DNA from: Cyclobacteriaceae bacterium
Lineage (GTDB): Bacteria > Bacteroidota > Bacteroidia > Cytophagales > Cyclobacteriaceae
Assembly: GCA_025055435.1 (NCBI GenBank)
Contig: JANWWN010000026.1
Span: 1-41,912 of the forward strand
Length of the DNA stretch: 41,912 nt
Direction of reading: 5' to 3'
Under the pieces are notes generated by a model that saw only the letters and a program-made list of their open reading frames with translations, did no database searches and was not told the DNA's origin. Each line of letters starts with the position of its first letter. The stretch's first letter is position 1. Positions 34,311 through 41,912 of this stretch are shown here, piece after piece. Made by a program: the position numbers and the translations under genes.

Positions 34311-34392
34311 AGGTTGATAATGCTAAGATGTTTTTGATTAGAAAAAAGGTGCAGCAAGATAGACTGCCTTACGGTTTGGTCAAAAGTTAATT

Positions 34393-36339
34393 TCAAGGCA
34401 GTTGTTTCGCATACCTAACATAGTGCTCTAAGGATTCAGGATTCCGCAATGCTCCCGGATTGATAACTTCTTCCATTCCTTTTCCCATTAAAATCTTTTT
34501 TACAGGAGTTTCAGTTTTCTTTCCGCTTATGGTGTAGGGGATGTCGGCAATGGCAATGATCTCATCAGGAACGTGCCTCGGACTGGTTTCCGAGCGGATT
34601 GTTTCCTTAATTTTTTTCTTCAGCAAATCGTTAAGCTCACTTCCTTCTTTCAACTTAACAAATAAAGGCATCCAGAATTCTCCTCCCTTTAGCTCTATAC
34701 AAACAACCAGGCTGTCCGATACTTCTTCTACTTTATCTACAGCCCGGTAAATCTCGCTGGTTCCAATACGAACGCCGGCCCGGTTGAGCGTAGCATCCGA
34801 ACGACCGTAAATGATTATTCCTCCGCGGGAAGTTATCTCAATCCAGTCGCCATGGCGCCATACTCCCGGGTACATGGTGAAGTAGCTTTCGTAATATCGT
34901 TCATAGTCCGGATCATTCCAGAAATACAATGGCATGGAGGGCATAGGTTGTGTGATCACCATTTCGCCTACCTGCTCTACAACGGGCTTACCCTGTTCAT
35001 TAAAGGCTTCTGCCTTGCAGCCCAAAGCACGGCACTGTATTTCACCACTGTAAACAGGTAAAAGGGGATTGCCGCCAACAAAGGCGCTGCACACATCGGT
35101 GCCTCCGCTGATCGAAGCCAGCCAGACATTTTGTTTTACGTTCAGATACACCCATTCAAAACCTTCGGGTGGCAGGGTGCTTCCGGTTGATCCGATGGAG
35201 CGAAGTTGACTGAGCTTGAATTTTTTTTGAGGCTCTATTCCGGCTTTGGCACAATTCAAAATAAACGTTGCACTGGTTCCGAAATGGGCAATCTGTAGTT
35301 CATCAGCCAGTTGCCATAACCGGTTTAAATCAGGGTAAGCCGGACTGCCATCATAAAGAATTAACGTTGCACCACACAGCAAACTGCTTTGAATATAGTT
35401 CCACATCATCCAGCCGGTGGTGGTAAACCAGAAACACCGATCTCCGGGATGAATATCGTTATGAAAAGTGAGGTATTTAAGGTGCTCTAGTAAAATGCCA
35501 CCATGACCGTGCACCATGGCCTTGGGCAGGCCTGTGGTGCCGGAGGAGTATAGTACCCAGAGCGGATGAGAAAACGGTACGCGCTCAAAGCGGAGGTTGT
35601 CGGATGGACCGGCAATGGCCTTTTCCCATGAAGTAAAAATGGTATTATTATTGAGATTTTCCGAACGAATTACCACCACGGTTTTTATCGAGGGAATGGC
35701 TTTAACTATAGCCTGAACGATATCGCTTTTATCGTATAATTTTCCGTTATAGCGATAGTCCAGTACAGTGAACAGCACAACGGGCTCAATCTGCGCGAAC
35801 CGGTCGAGCACGGCCTGCAGCCCAAAGTCAGGTGAGCAGGAGGACCAGACAGCGCCCAGGCTGGCTGTTGCAAGAAATGCCGCAGTAGCCTCCGGTATGC
35901 AGGGAAGGTAAGCCGCCACTCGGTCGCCTGATTTAACTCCCTGCGCCACTAAAAACTGCTGAAGTGCTGAAACAGTTTCGCTAAGCTGTTGCCAACTAAT
36001 CTCCAATGTAGTTCCATCCTCGCTCACACCGATAATGGCCGGATTGGCGTTCGTAGCTTTTCTAAATACATGCTCGGCATAATTCAGGCGGGTACCTTCA
36101 AACCAGGTAATGCGCGGCATGGCTTTGCCTTCTAGTATGTTTTTTATTTCTCCTTCGTGTTGAATGTCGAAGTATTGCCAGGTGTGCTCCCAGAAGGAAG
36201 CTGGTTGCTCAACCGACCAGTTCCACAATGATGCATAGTCGGAAAAGGAAAGGCCTTTTGTGCGCAGCCATTGAATAAAATCCGCAAGATTGGATTTTGC
36301 CTTTGTTTCATCCGATGGTTCCCAGAGCAGTTTACCCAT
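34393..36339 (-). CDS. acetoacetyl-CoA synthetase
   Basis: A 648-residue enzyme of the acyl-CoA synthetase (ANL) superfamily that activates acetoacetate to acetoacetyl-CoA with ATP. The P-loop-like motif YSSGTTGLPKAM lies near 262-273, followed by FWFTTTGWMMWNY near 305-317. Adenylation motifs IYGRSDATLNRAGVRIG (about 530-546) and the C-terminal lysine region YTISGKKTETPVK (about 598-610) are complete. The C-terminal NPESLEHY is typical of acetoacetate-CoA ligases and separates it from acetyl-CoA synthetase. The gene overlaps the end of ribF by eight bases, at the tail of the ftsX-uppP-truB-ribF run. This allows use of ketone bodies or leucine-derived acetoacetate. Confidence 0.92.
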   Translation of the reverse strand: MGKLLWEPSDETKAKSNLADFIQWLRTKGLSFSDYASLWNWSVEQPASFWEHTWQYFDIQHEGEIKNILEGKAMPRITWFEGTRLNYAEHVFRKATNANPAIIGVSEDGTTLEISWQQLSETVSALQQFLVAQGVKSGDRVAAYLPCIPEATAAFLATASLGAVWSSCSPDFGLQAVLDRFAQIEPVVLFTVLDYRYNGKLYDKSDIVQAIVKAIPSIKTVVVIRSENLNNNTIFTSWEKAIAGPSDNLRFERVPFSHPLWVLYSSGTTGLPKAMVHGHGGILLEHLKYLTFHNDIHPGDRCFWFTTTGWMMWNYIQSSLLCGATLILYDGSPAYPDLNRLWQLADELQIAHFGTSATFILNCAKAGIEPQKKFKLSQLRSIGSTGSTLPPEGFEWVYLNVKQNVWLASISGGTDVCSAFVGGNPLLPVYSGEIQCRALGCKAEAFNEQGKPVVEQVGEMVITQPMPSMPLYFWNDPDYERYYESYFTMYPGVWRHGDWIEITSRGGIIIYGRSDATLNRAGVRIGTSEIYRAVDKVEEVSDSLVVCIELKGGEFWMPLFVKLKEGSELNDLLKKKIKETIRSETSPRHVPDEIIAIADIPYTISGKKTETPVKKILMGKGMEEVINPGALRNPESLEHYVRYAKQLP

Positions 36340-37279
36340 GGCTAATCCGAATGTTTTTAAGATATTCTTCAGCTTTTCCTTTATCGCGTATAAGCTGTTG
36401 CTTCAATTCATCCAGGTCGCTGAACTTGTTATCAGCACGTAGCCGCGCATGAAAATGCACGATAAGTTCATCGCCATAAATTTCCCGATCAAAGTCGAAT
36501 AAGTTTACTTCAATAGCTTTGTGCATGCCGCCAACTGTAGGCCGGAAACCAATGTACATCATTCCGCGAAACATTTTTCCTTCGTGTTGTACGGTAACAG
36601 CATACACGCCGTCTGCGGGAATGAGTTTATAATGGGTATCCATGCTGATGTTAGCTGTAGGAAAGCCGATAAGCCTGCCCAGCCGGTCGCCTTTAATCAC
36701 CTGTCCGCGGATGGAGTAGGGGCGTCCCAGCAAATGGTTGGCGGTTTCCACATCGCCTTGTTCAAGTGATCTCCTGATCTTTGTTGAGCTCACGGTGATG
36801 TGATCCACATCCTGTGGCGGAATTTCTTCTACTTCAAAACCGTATCGCGGAGCGTTTTTGCGTAACTCTTCAAAACTGCCTTCCCGGTTATGCCCAAAGC
36901 GGTGATCGTACCCAATTACGAGTTTTCGTGTACCGATGGTTTTAACCAGAATACGGCTTATAAATTCTTCGGATGAAAGCTGGGAAAATTCTCGTGTAAA
37001 AGGTATGCGTACCAGATGGTCAATGCCGGCCAGTTTCAGTAATTCAGCTTTTTCTTCAAAGGTGTTTAATAATTTAAGTGAAGTATCTTCCGGATGTAGT
37101 ACCAGCCGCGGGTGCGGCCAAAAAGTTATTACTACGGTTTCGCCCTGATGTGCACGTGCAATTTCTTTTAGGCGATTCAGAATTTTCTGATGACCGAGAT
37201 GAACACCATCAAACGTTCCGCTGGTTACAACAGCGAACGGAATCGGGCTGAAGTCATCCGGATGGTAATATACTTTCAT
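36332..37279 (-). CDS. ribF: bifunctional riboflavin kinase/FAD synthetase
   Basis: A 315-residue enzyme that makes FMN from riboflavin and then FAD. The N-terminal nucleotidyltransferase domain has GTFDGVHLGHQKIL (21-34) and a later ISSTK-like turn (VSSTKIRRSL, about 164-173). The C-terminal flavokinase domain begins near 185 and contains GRLIGFPTANISM (about 200-212) and GVYAVTV. The length is typical. The gene overlaps truB by four bases on one side and acetoacetyl-CoA synthetase by eight on the other, so translation is likely coupled. The truB-ribF neighbourhood is widespread in bacteria. Confidence 0.95.
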   Translation of the reverse strand: MKVYYHPDDFSPIPFAVVTSGTFDGVHLGHQKILNRLKEIARAHQGETVVITFWPHPRLVLHPEDTSLKLLNTFEEKAELLKLAGIDHLVRIPFTREFSQLSSEEFISRILVKTIGTRKLVIGYDHRFGHNREGSFEELRKNAPRYGFEVEEIPPQDVDHITVSSTKIRRSLEQGDVETANHLLGRPYSIRGQVIKGDRLGRLIGFPTANISMDTHYKLIPADGVYAVTVQHEGKMFRGMMYIGFRPTVGGMHKAIEVNLFDFDREIYGDELIVHFHARLRADNKFSDLDELKQQLIRDKGKAEEYLKNIRISHG

Positions 37280-37929
37280 GTAAATGATTCTATCGATTGT
37301 GCATCTGCGAGGTGGTAATTACCGATGCGCGTACGGCAAAGTTCGGTCAGGATTGCTCCTGTACCAAGTTTTTCGCCTAAGTCGCGTACCAGGCTGCGTA
37401 TGTAAGTTCCCTTTGAGCATGCTACCCTGAATCGAACTTCGGGCAGATTGATTCCGGTTATTTCAAAGGCATGTATCACCACTGTTCGCGGCTTTAATTC
37501 AGGTAGTTCGCCTTTGCGCGCCAGTTGGTATGCCCGTTTGCCTTCCACCTTAACGGCCGAATGAGCCGGGGGGATTTGTTCAATTGAACCAACGAAGAGC
37601 GAGGCCGCATTCAAAATTTTGTCCGGCATTATCCCGGAAATGTCGCGCACCTCGTTTACCTCCGTTTCCCTGTCATGCGATGGCGAGCTCTGGCCAAGTA
37701 GTAACGCCCCGGTGTATTCCTTATCCAGTCCGGTAAGCTCCGGAATCTTCTTTGTCATTTTTCCGGTGCAGATAACCAGTAAACCGGTAGCCAGCGGATC
37801 GAGTGTACCGGAGTGACCGATTTTTTTTATGTGTAGTGTTTTGCGCAGCTTATTAACTACGTCAAATGAAGTCCAACCCACCGGTTTGTTAACCAACAAA
37901 ACCTTGTCCAGATAAGGATTCTCCTTCAT
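37276..37929 (-). CDS. truB: tRNA pseudouridine-55 synthase
   Basis: A 217-residue pseudouridine synthase that modifies U55 in the T-loop of tRNAs. The catalytic aspartate is D44 in GHSGTLDPLATGLLV, and the other conserved blocks are VNKPVGWTSFDVV (13-25), RAYQLARKGE and CSKGTYIRSLVRDLG. It is shorter than the E. coli protein (314 residues) because the C-terminal PUA domain is missing, as is usual in Bacteroidota. It overlaps ribF by four bases and shares its first base with the uppP stop. Confidence 0.94.
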   Translation of the reverse strand: MKENPYLDKVLLVNKPVGWTSFDVVNKLRKTLHIKKIGHSGTLDPLATGLLVICTGKMTKKIPELTGLDKEYTGALLLGQSSPSHDRETEVNEVRDISGIMPDKILNAASLFVGSIEQIPPAHSAVKVEGKRAYQLARKGELPELKPRTVVIHAFEITGINLPEVRFRVACSKGTYIRSLVRDLGEKLGTGAILTELCRTRIGNYHLADAQSIESFT

Positions 37930-38723
37930 TAAAATAACGACATGTCGGCTCCAAGATAGTACAGGGTGAGTAACAAAGCACCTGCCAGTATGCGGTAATA
38001 TCCGAAAATCTTAAATCCATTACGCGTAAGGAATGAGATGAAGGATTTCATCGCAACAATGGCAACAATAAAGGCTACAAGATTGCCGGTAACCAAAAGC
38101 AGTATTTCTTCGCTCCGGGGCACGTATTCTTCTTTTATAAAACTCAACAGCTTATAACCTGATGCGGCGGTCAGGGTGGGAACAGCAAGAAAAAAAGAAA
38201 ACTCGGTGGCCGTTCTCCGGTTCAATTTCTGAAACAATCCGCCAATAATCGTGGCCGCCGAACGAGATATACCGGGCACCAGCGCCAGGCATTGAAACAA
38301 ACCGATTCGCCATGCCAAACCGGGTGTTACCGATAATTGTTCGTTTTGTTCATTGTCCTTAAATAAACGGTCAGTGAATAGAAAAAATATACCTCCTGCA
38401 ATGAGGGCAAAGCCCACAACATCCACTCGCTCAAGCCACCTGTCAATGTATTTATCTAGTACCAGTCCCGCTACCGCAGCAGGAATGAATGCTATAAAAA
38501 GTATAAAATAGAAGTTAAACGATTGCAGAAATCTGCGCCAGTATAAAACCAGTACAGCGGCAATCGCTCCAAATTGTACTACAACTGTGTACATTTTGGT
38601 AAAGGGATGATGTGCAATGCCCATGAGGGAAGATCCGATGATGATATGCCCGGTGGAGGATACGGGCAAAAACTCGGTAAGGCCTTCGATGAGGGCCAAT
38701 AGGATGGCTTGAAGCAGGCTCAT
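37929..38723 (-). CDS. uppP: undecaprenyl-diphosphate phosphatase
   Basis: A 264-residue integral membrane enzyme of the UppP/BacA family, which recycles the lipid carrier for peptidoglycan and other envelope glycans. The signature loops EGLTEFLPVSSTGHIII (13-29) and PGISRSAATII (about 154-164) supply the active-site Glu, Ser, His and Arg. About eight transmembrane helices are predicted by eye. It overlaps truB by one base and lies nine bases after the DUF3098 gene, in a packed run. Members of this family give bacitracin resistance when overproduced, but that is a side effect of the normal role. Confidence 0.94.
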   Translation of the reverse strand: MSLLQAILLALIEGLTEFLPVSSTGHIIIGSSLMGIAHHPFTKMYTVVVQFGAIAAVLVLYWRRFLQSFNFYFILFIAFIPAAVAGLVLDKYIDRWLERVDVVGFALIAGGIFFLFTDRLFKDNEQNEQLSVTPGLAWRIGLFQCLALVPGISRSAATIIGGLFQKLNRRTATEFSFFLAVPTLTAASGYKLLSFIKEEYVPRSEEILLLVTGNLVAFIVAIVAMKSFISFLTRNGFKIFGYYRILAGALLLTLYYLGADMSLF

Positions 38724-38732
38724 GGAAAAAAA

Positions 38733-38945
38733 TTATTTCTTCCGGTTAGCTGGCCGGTAAAGGATGGCGAATAATTCGGTGATAAAACCTAAGATCACAA
38801 TAACCGGACCGAGTGTTAAACCGGTAAATCCGAATCCATAGGGTTCGTTATCAAGTGTCATGATGATAAAACCCAGCACGAGCACCACCAGTCCGGCAAT
38901 CATGATCTGGTAGTTTTTTCGACCAAAAGGCAGATTATTTTCCAT
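38733..38945 (-). CDS. DUF3098 small membrane protein
   Basis: A 70-residue protein with two transmembrane helices (about 14-30 and 42-60) joined by a short loop that contains NEPYGFGFTGLTLGPVIVIL. It matches the DUF3098 family of Bacteroidota, which is regularly placed between ftsX and uppP. Its function is unknown, but the fixed position suggests a role in division or envelope assembly. It lies seven bases after the ftsX stop. Confidence 0.88.
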   Translation of the reverse strand: MENNLPFGRKNYQIMIAGLVVLVLGFIIMTLDNEPYGFGFTGLTLGPVIVILGFITELFAILYRPANRKK

Positions 38946-38952
38946 GGTTAAC

Positions 38953-39831
38953 TTAGTAAAGTTCGTCTAACGACATGCGCAAGTATTTTCGGATAGAGAA
39001 AAAAGTACTAAAAAAAGCCAACAACATACCACATGCTATCAGTATTCCAAAAAGGAGGAATTGCTGTTGATCATCATGCAGCAAGGAGAGCTCCGGTACC
39101 ACCTGTCGGCCGTATTGGCTTAACCCATACAATAATGCCGAAGCCAGTATTCCCGAAACAAGACCATACAGTATAGCACGCATCAGGAAGGGTCGTTTAA
39201 TGAATCCTGCAGTTGCGCCAACCAGCTGCATGCTTCGGATAAGGAAACGCTGGGAGAACAGTGCCAATCGGATGGTGTTATTAATCAGCATAAATGAAGC
39301 AAGCACCAGTACGGCAAGAATTCCGGAAAGCAGCGCAGCAAGGCGTGTGGCATTGTTATTGATTTCTTCAATGAGTTCCTGAAGGTAATAAACCTGAAAA
39401 ACACCATTCAGACTCTCCAGCTCTTTTTGTATGGCTAAAAGTTTTTCTTTATTATGAAATTCGGGCCGGATCGCAATAAGGTAAGCATCGTGTAGAGGAT
39501 TTTCACCGATAAAACGGGTAAAATCTTCTCCGGTTTGTTCAATAAAATCCCGTGCAGCTTCTTCTTTTGAGATAAATTGAAGAGGGACCTCTTTATTAAC
39601 GTAAGGCAGGGATTCCAGTTTTTTTTCTAACTGTAACCGCCTGCTTTCAGTAAGGCCATTTTTTAGATAAACCTGCAGGCGTACCTGGTTGCGTATGGCT
39701 TTTTCAAATTGAATTGCATACAATACGAGCAAACCCAACAGACCGGCAACCAGCAAGGCCAGTGTAGTACTGAAGATTACTCCAGTAAAAGGATAGTGTC
39801 CGAATTTTTTCCGGGCGTAGGCACGCTGCAT
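38953..39831 (-). CDS. ftsX: cell-division permease-like protein FtsX
   Basis: A 292-residue membrane protein of the FtsX family. A transmembrane helix at about 17-40 is followed by a periplasmic domain (to about 160) and three more helices (about 165-190, 212-235 and 262-285). With FtsE it forms an ABC-like complex that activates peptidoglycan hydrolases at the septum. No ftsE gene is adjacent; in Bacteroidota it commonly lies elsewhere. A TAATTTTG box (39836-39843, minus strand) ends five bases before the ATG, which would give an almost leaderless transcript if used. It is the first gene of a six-gene run ending with acetoacetyl-CoA synthetase. Confidence 0.9.
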   Translation of the reverse strand: MQRAYARKKFGHYPFTGVIFSTTLALLVAGLLGLLVLYAIQFEKAIRNQVRLQVYLKNGLTESRRLQLEKKLESLPYVNKEVPLQFISKEEAARDFIEQTGEDFTRFIGENPLHDAYLIAIRPEFHNKEKLLAIQKELESLNGVFQVYYLQELIEEINNNATRLAALLSGILAVLVLASFMLINNTIRLALFSQRFLIRSMQLVGATAGFIKRPFLMRAILYGLVSGILASALLYGLSQYGRQVVPELSLLHDDQQQFLLFGILIACGMLLAFFSTFFSIRKYLRMSLDELY

Positions 39832-39835
39832 GGCA

Positions 39836-39843
39836 CAAAATTA
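39836..39843 (-). promoter_or_regulatory. possible -7 box for the ftsX operon
   Basis: TAATTTTG on the minus strand matches TAnnTTTG. It is so close to the ATG at 39831 that the leader would be absent or only a base or two long. No -33 TTG is found at a proper distance, so this may be chance. Confidence 0.28.
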
Positions 39844-39889
39844 TGATTTCCATGCAAACCGACTGTACTGCGCACCGGAAGTAAACCAA

Positions 39890-40747
39890 CTATTTTTTTC
39901 TGAACTGTTTGAGTTTTGTTAATAATGCCTTGTCTCGAATTGGCACGAGCGGAGTAGGCTCTTCTTTATCTGTGTCCAGCAGATAGTAGTAGCTTTTATA
40001 GTATAAAACCACAGTTCTTTCATTACCCGAGATAAACTCGAGGATTTCATACAGATTGTCCTCAAAGTTTCCATATAAAACCAGCTTCCTGTTCTGGAAG
40101 GCGTAATGGAAGGAGTATTTTTTGTCGTCATTATTGGTTACAACCTCAATGGAGGAGGTGACGAATCCCTTCTCAACGATTTCAAGATGTCGATGCTCCT
40201 TTTCAATCTGTTCCCTGATTTCTTCATCAACCGGAGTAAAGACTTGCAATTGAGGCTGAGTTAGCGGCTCAGACTTGGACGGTGTTACTTTTTTCTTGGT
40301 TTCTTCCGGCTTATTTTCCGGTATGGTTGTAACCGGAGGTGTTTCTGCGGGTTGAGCTGGTTGAATGTTATCAGAAATTTGACCCGAGTCTTTTTCCTGT
40401 GGAGTTACCTGTTCAACCGGAGTAGGCAGTTCGTTGTTATTGTCGGAGCTAAAATAAAAGTATAACGCCGTGCTGATGGAGCCTACCACTACAACCGAGC
40501 CGATAATTTTTGCGGCAACTCCCGAAGTGAATGAACTGGCCGGAGGTACCGGTACATTGTTCAACATAGCCTTCAACTCGGCTATGCGGGCCTGGCGTAT
40601 ACCTTCTATTACTTCTTTCTGAAATTTTAATTCTTTTTGCAGCTCAACATCTGTTTTAAGCTGTTCTTCAAAAGCAGCAATCTCCTCAGTACTCAGTTTT
40701 CCGCTGAGGTATTGATCCAATAATTCAAATTTTTGTTCTGGTGTCAT
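39890..40747 (-). CDS. membrane protein in an anti-sigma-factor-like position
   Basis: From the ATG at 40747, a 285-residue protein. The N-terminal cytoplasmic part (about 1-70) has the pattern LLDQYLSGKLSTEEIAAFEE followed by charged helices, which is common in anti-sigma-like proteins encoded beside ECF sigma genes in Bacteroidota. No zinc-binding HxxxCxxC motif is present. One transmembrane helix lies near 75-95, followed by a long Pro/Thr/Glu/Gln-rich linker and a C-terminal periplasmic domain of about 100 residues (VVTNNDDKKYSFHYAFQNRK and later). It starts four bases after the sigma stop, so it probably holds that factor inactive, which is inferred from position. The first ATG upstream (40786) lies within the sigma gene and is less likely. 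Confidence 0.75.
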   Translation of the reverse strand: MTPEQKFELLDQYLSGKLSTEEIAAFEEQLKTDVELQKELKFQKEVIEGIRQARIAELKAMLNNVPVPPASSFTSGVAAKIIGSVVVVGSISTALYFYFSSDNNNELPTPVEQVTPQEKDSGQISDNIQPAQPAETPPVTTIPENKPEETKKKVTPSKSEPLTQPQLQVFTPVDEEIREQIEKEHRHLEIVEKGFVTSSIEVVTNNDDKKYSFHYAFQNRKLVLYGNFEDNLYEILEFISGNERTVVLYYKSYYYLLDTDKEEPTPLVPIRDKALLTKLKQFRKK

Positions 40748-40751
40748 CGTT

Positions 40752-41291
40752 TTAATCCAAAAAGTCGTGCTCCGAATATTGAGCACGAATCAACTCATCC
40801 AGTTTCTGTTTACATTTATATTTCTTCGTCTTGGCGGTATCGGTGTTGGCGAAGCCCAGTCGGTCGGCAATTTCCTGCATCGACAGTTCCTCGAAGTAAT
40901 AATACATCAGGACTTTTTTGCAGGTTTCACCCAATTGGTCGATACAACGCGCAATAATCTTATTTCGTTCCTCGGTCTCCGTATCGAAAGTTACGGGCAA
41001 GTCCTTTTCTTCGTTACTCAGCCGCTTCTTCCGGTCTAATTCTTTCCGCCACAGATTTTGACAAATGCTGTAGATGTAAGTACTCATTTTAGACGTGAGT
41101 ACCAACTTACCGGAAACGGCCTTTTGCCAGAAGACTACCAGTGCTTCCTGGTAAATGTCCCGGGCCTCTTCTTCGGTGCCGCTGTTATTGATGACCATCT
41201 TGGTCATCATCCTGTAATATTTTTTGTATAAGAACTCCAGGGCGCGTTCATCCCCCTTACAGATGCGCTCAAAGATTTCCTTTTCGTCCAT
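40752..41291 (-). CDS. ECF-type RNA polymerase sigma factor
   Basis: From the ATG at 41291, a 179-residue sigma-70 family protein of the ECF group. Region 2 (about 8-85) contains LYKKYYRMMTKMV, EEEARDIYQEALVVFWQKA and YIYSICQNLWRKELDR. Region 4 (about 110-170) contains IDQLGETCKKVLMYYYFEEL and the helix-turn-helix IADRLGFANTDTAKTKKYKC. A GTG at 41345 gives 18 extra residues that are unlike the family, so the ATG is preferred. The gene is followed after four bases by the anti-sigma-like gene, a standard cognate arrangement. Target genes are unknown. Confidence 0.9.
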   Translation of the reverse strand: MDEKEIFERICKGDERALEFLYKKYYRMMTKMVINNSGTEEEARDIYQEALVVFWQKAVSGKLVLTSKMSTYIYSICQNLWRKELDRKKRLSNEEKDLPVTFDTETEERNKIIARCIDQLGETCKKVLMYYYFEELSMQEIADRLGFANTDTAKTKKYKCKQKLDELIRAQYSEHDFLD

Positions 41292-41385
41292 CTCAGCGCT
41301 CTGCCTGAATACCAGATGCTTTTTTCCGGGTAACCCTTCAGCCACTTTTTTGTATAGTTTTTTCGATTATAGGTTGATTTGTTCT

Positions 41386-41814
41386 TTAATCGGTACGCTG
41401 CCAGGTTTGGGTACGCCAAAACGGTCCCCAGTAACCACGCACTTTCAGTTCATTTCCTTCACGCCATACTTTGCAACGATATACTTTTCCGTTCTCCGGG
41501 TCCAGTATGTTGCCGTTTTCAAAATACTCTCCGTTTTTTTGCAGGTCGCGAAGTATTTCCATGCTGATAATTTTTTGCTTATAGCGGGAATCAGAAGGGT
41601 CACATTTATCGCAAATCGGGTCAGGCGATTTACCTGGCTTAGGAAACGTTTTCAGTACCTTACCAAAGTATTTTCCGCTTCGTTCAAAGATCTCCACAAT
41701 GGCCTTGGGTTCGCCTGTGCCATCGTCAATTGTTTTCCATTTTCCGGTTATCTGGGAAAATACCGGACAGTAAACCGTAACAAAAACAAGTGTAATCAAC
41801 GAGAGCCTTTTCAT
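41386..41814 (-). CDS. DUF2147 secreted protein
   Basis: A 142-residue protein with a signal peptide (about 1-21, ending VFSQ). The mature part matches DUF2147: ITGKWKTIDDGTGEPKAIVE, a CDKCDP motif (about 68-73), ILDPENGKVYRCKVWREGNE and the ending GPFWRTQTWQR. This is a lipocalin-like beta-barrel fold family in which proteins are secreted or periplasmic and of unknown role. The Cys pair could form a disulfide or bind a metal. The sigma gene follows after 94 bases on the same strand. Confidence 0.87.
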   Translation of the reverse strand: MKRLSLITLVFVTVYCPVFSQITGKWKTIDDGTGEPKAIVEIFERSGKYFGKVLKTFPKPGKSPDPICDKCDPSDSRYKQKIISMEILRDLQKNGEYFENGNILDPENGKVYRCKVWREGNELKVRGYWGPFWRTQTWQRTD

Positions 41815-41831
41815 ACGACCGAAAAATAATG

Positions 41832-41857
41832 AAAAAGCCCCAATTCATGGGGCTTTT
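41832..41857 (-). terminator. Rho-independent terminator for a gene entering from the right edge
   Basis: A 9-bp stem (AAAAGCCCC at 41833-41841 with GGGGCTTTT at 41849-41857) has a 7-base loop. On the minus strand it is followed by a T-rich tail (TTTTTC), so it likely ends the partial minus-strand gene at the right edge and separates it from the DUF2147 gene. Confidence 0.7.
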
Positions 41858-41877
41858 GGTATTCTGCCGCTTAAAAC

Positions 41878-41912
41878 TCACTGTTGCTCGCCGGTATTGA
41901 CCGGTGTAACCT
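41878..41912 (-). CDS. C-terminal end of a gene cut by the right edge (partial)
   Basis: On the minus strand the frame ending TGA at 41880-41878 would give the tail VTPVNTGEQQ. A second open frame ends a few bases later (TAA near 41873-41871) with a different tail. The terminator at 41832 supports a gene ending here, but which frame is right cannot be told from so few residues. Confidence 0.35.
   Translation of the reverse strand, partial: VTPVNTGEQQ

Noticed and set aside
34363-34402. Inverted repeat ACTGCCTT ... AAGGCAGT at the end of the acetoacetyl-CoA synthetase gene
   Set aside because: The loop is 24 bases and no T run follows on the minus strand within a useful distance, so it is not called a terminator.

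Overview
This window reads as a chromosomal segment of a Bacteroidota bacterium, most likely of the order Cytophagales or a close relative. The signs are a TonB-dependent receptor with a carboxypeptidase-regulatory-like N-terminus, the gliding-motility protein GldC, a type III (~720 aa) glutamine synthetase, DUF2807 and DUF3098 proteins, Bacteroidota-type promoter boxes (TAnnTTTG) and the gene string ftsX-DUF3098-uppP-truB-ribF. Codon use and base composition look even throughout. I see no tRNA, rRNA, insertion sequence, integrase, phage gene or CRISPR array. No gap between genes exceeds about 250 bases.

Layout. 1-5200 (+): the tail of an upstream gene, a CatE-like VOC protein, an OmpR-type two-component pair with overlapping ends, then a SulP anion transporter and a tandem UspA protein one base apart, closed by a terminator. 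5205-7952: an alpha/beta hydrolase (-) and a PdeM-like phosphoesterase (+) share a CATG start site, and pdeM is followed by a CapA-like protein (ATGA overlap). 7955-10491 (-): an LtaS-like membrane sulfatase-fold enzyme coupled by ATGA to a putative outer-membrane protein. 10569-17388: a YtcJ-like amidohydrolase lipoprotein, a TerB-like protein (-), a DUF2807 protein, glutamine synthetase III with its own promoter and terminator, and an M28 peptidase.

17415-24189 (-): from upstream to downstream a CheY-like regulator, LeuRS, a helical protein of unknown function, FabH, a small unknown protein and a C-terminal-processing protease. 24338-29227 (+): an unknown helical lipoprotein with a terminator, an ABCG-like half-transporter with a TerB-like N-terminus and a long loop, a possible 17-residue membrane peptide, and a YdcF-like protein. 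29478-41880 (-): a TonB-dependent receptor followed by a GDSL-type lipoprotein, gldC, then the packed run ftsX-DUF3098-uppP-truB-ribF-acetoacetyl-CoA synthetase, a sigma/anti-sigma-like pair, a DUF2147 protein, and the end of a further gene at the right edge.

Most of this is ordinary housekeeping and envelope biology. I found no convincing new defence, mobile or biosynthetic system. The points most worth following up are the TerB-ABC fusion with its leucine-rich micro-ORF, the shared CATG start site, the LtaS-like/outer-membrane protein pair, and the inverted repeats upstream of glutamine synthetase and the TonB-dependent receptor. All calls come from reading the sequence and from memory of the families; no database search was run.
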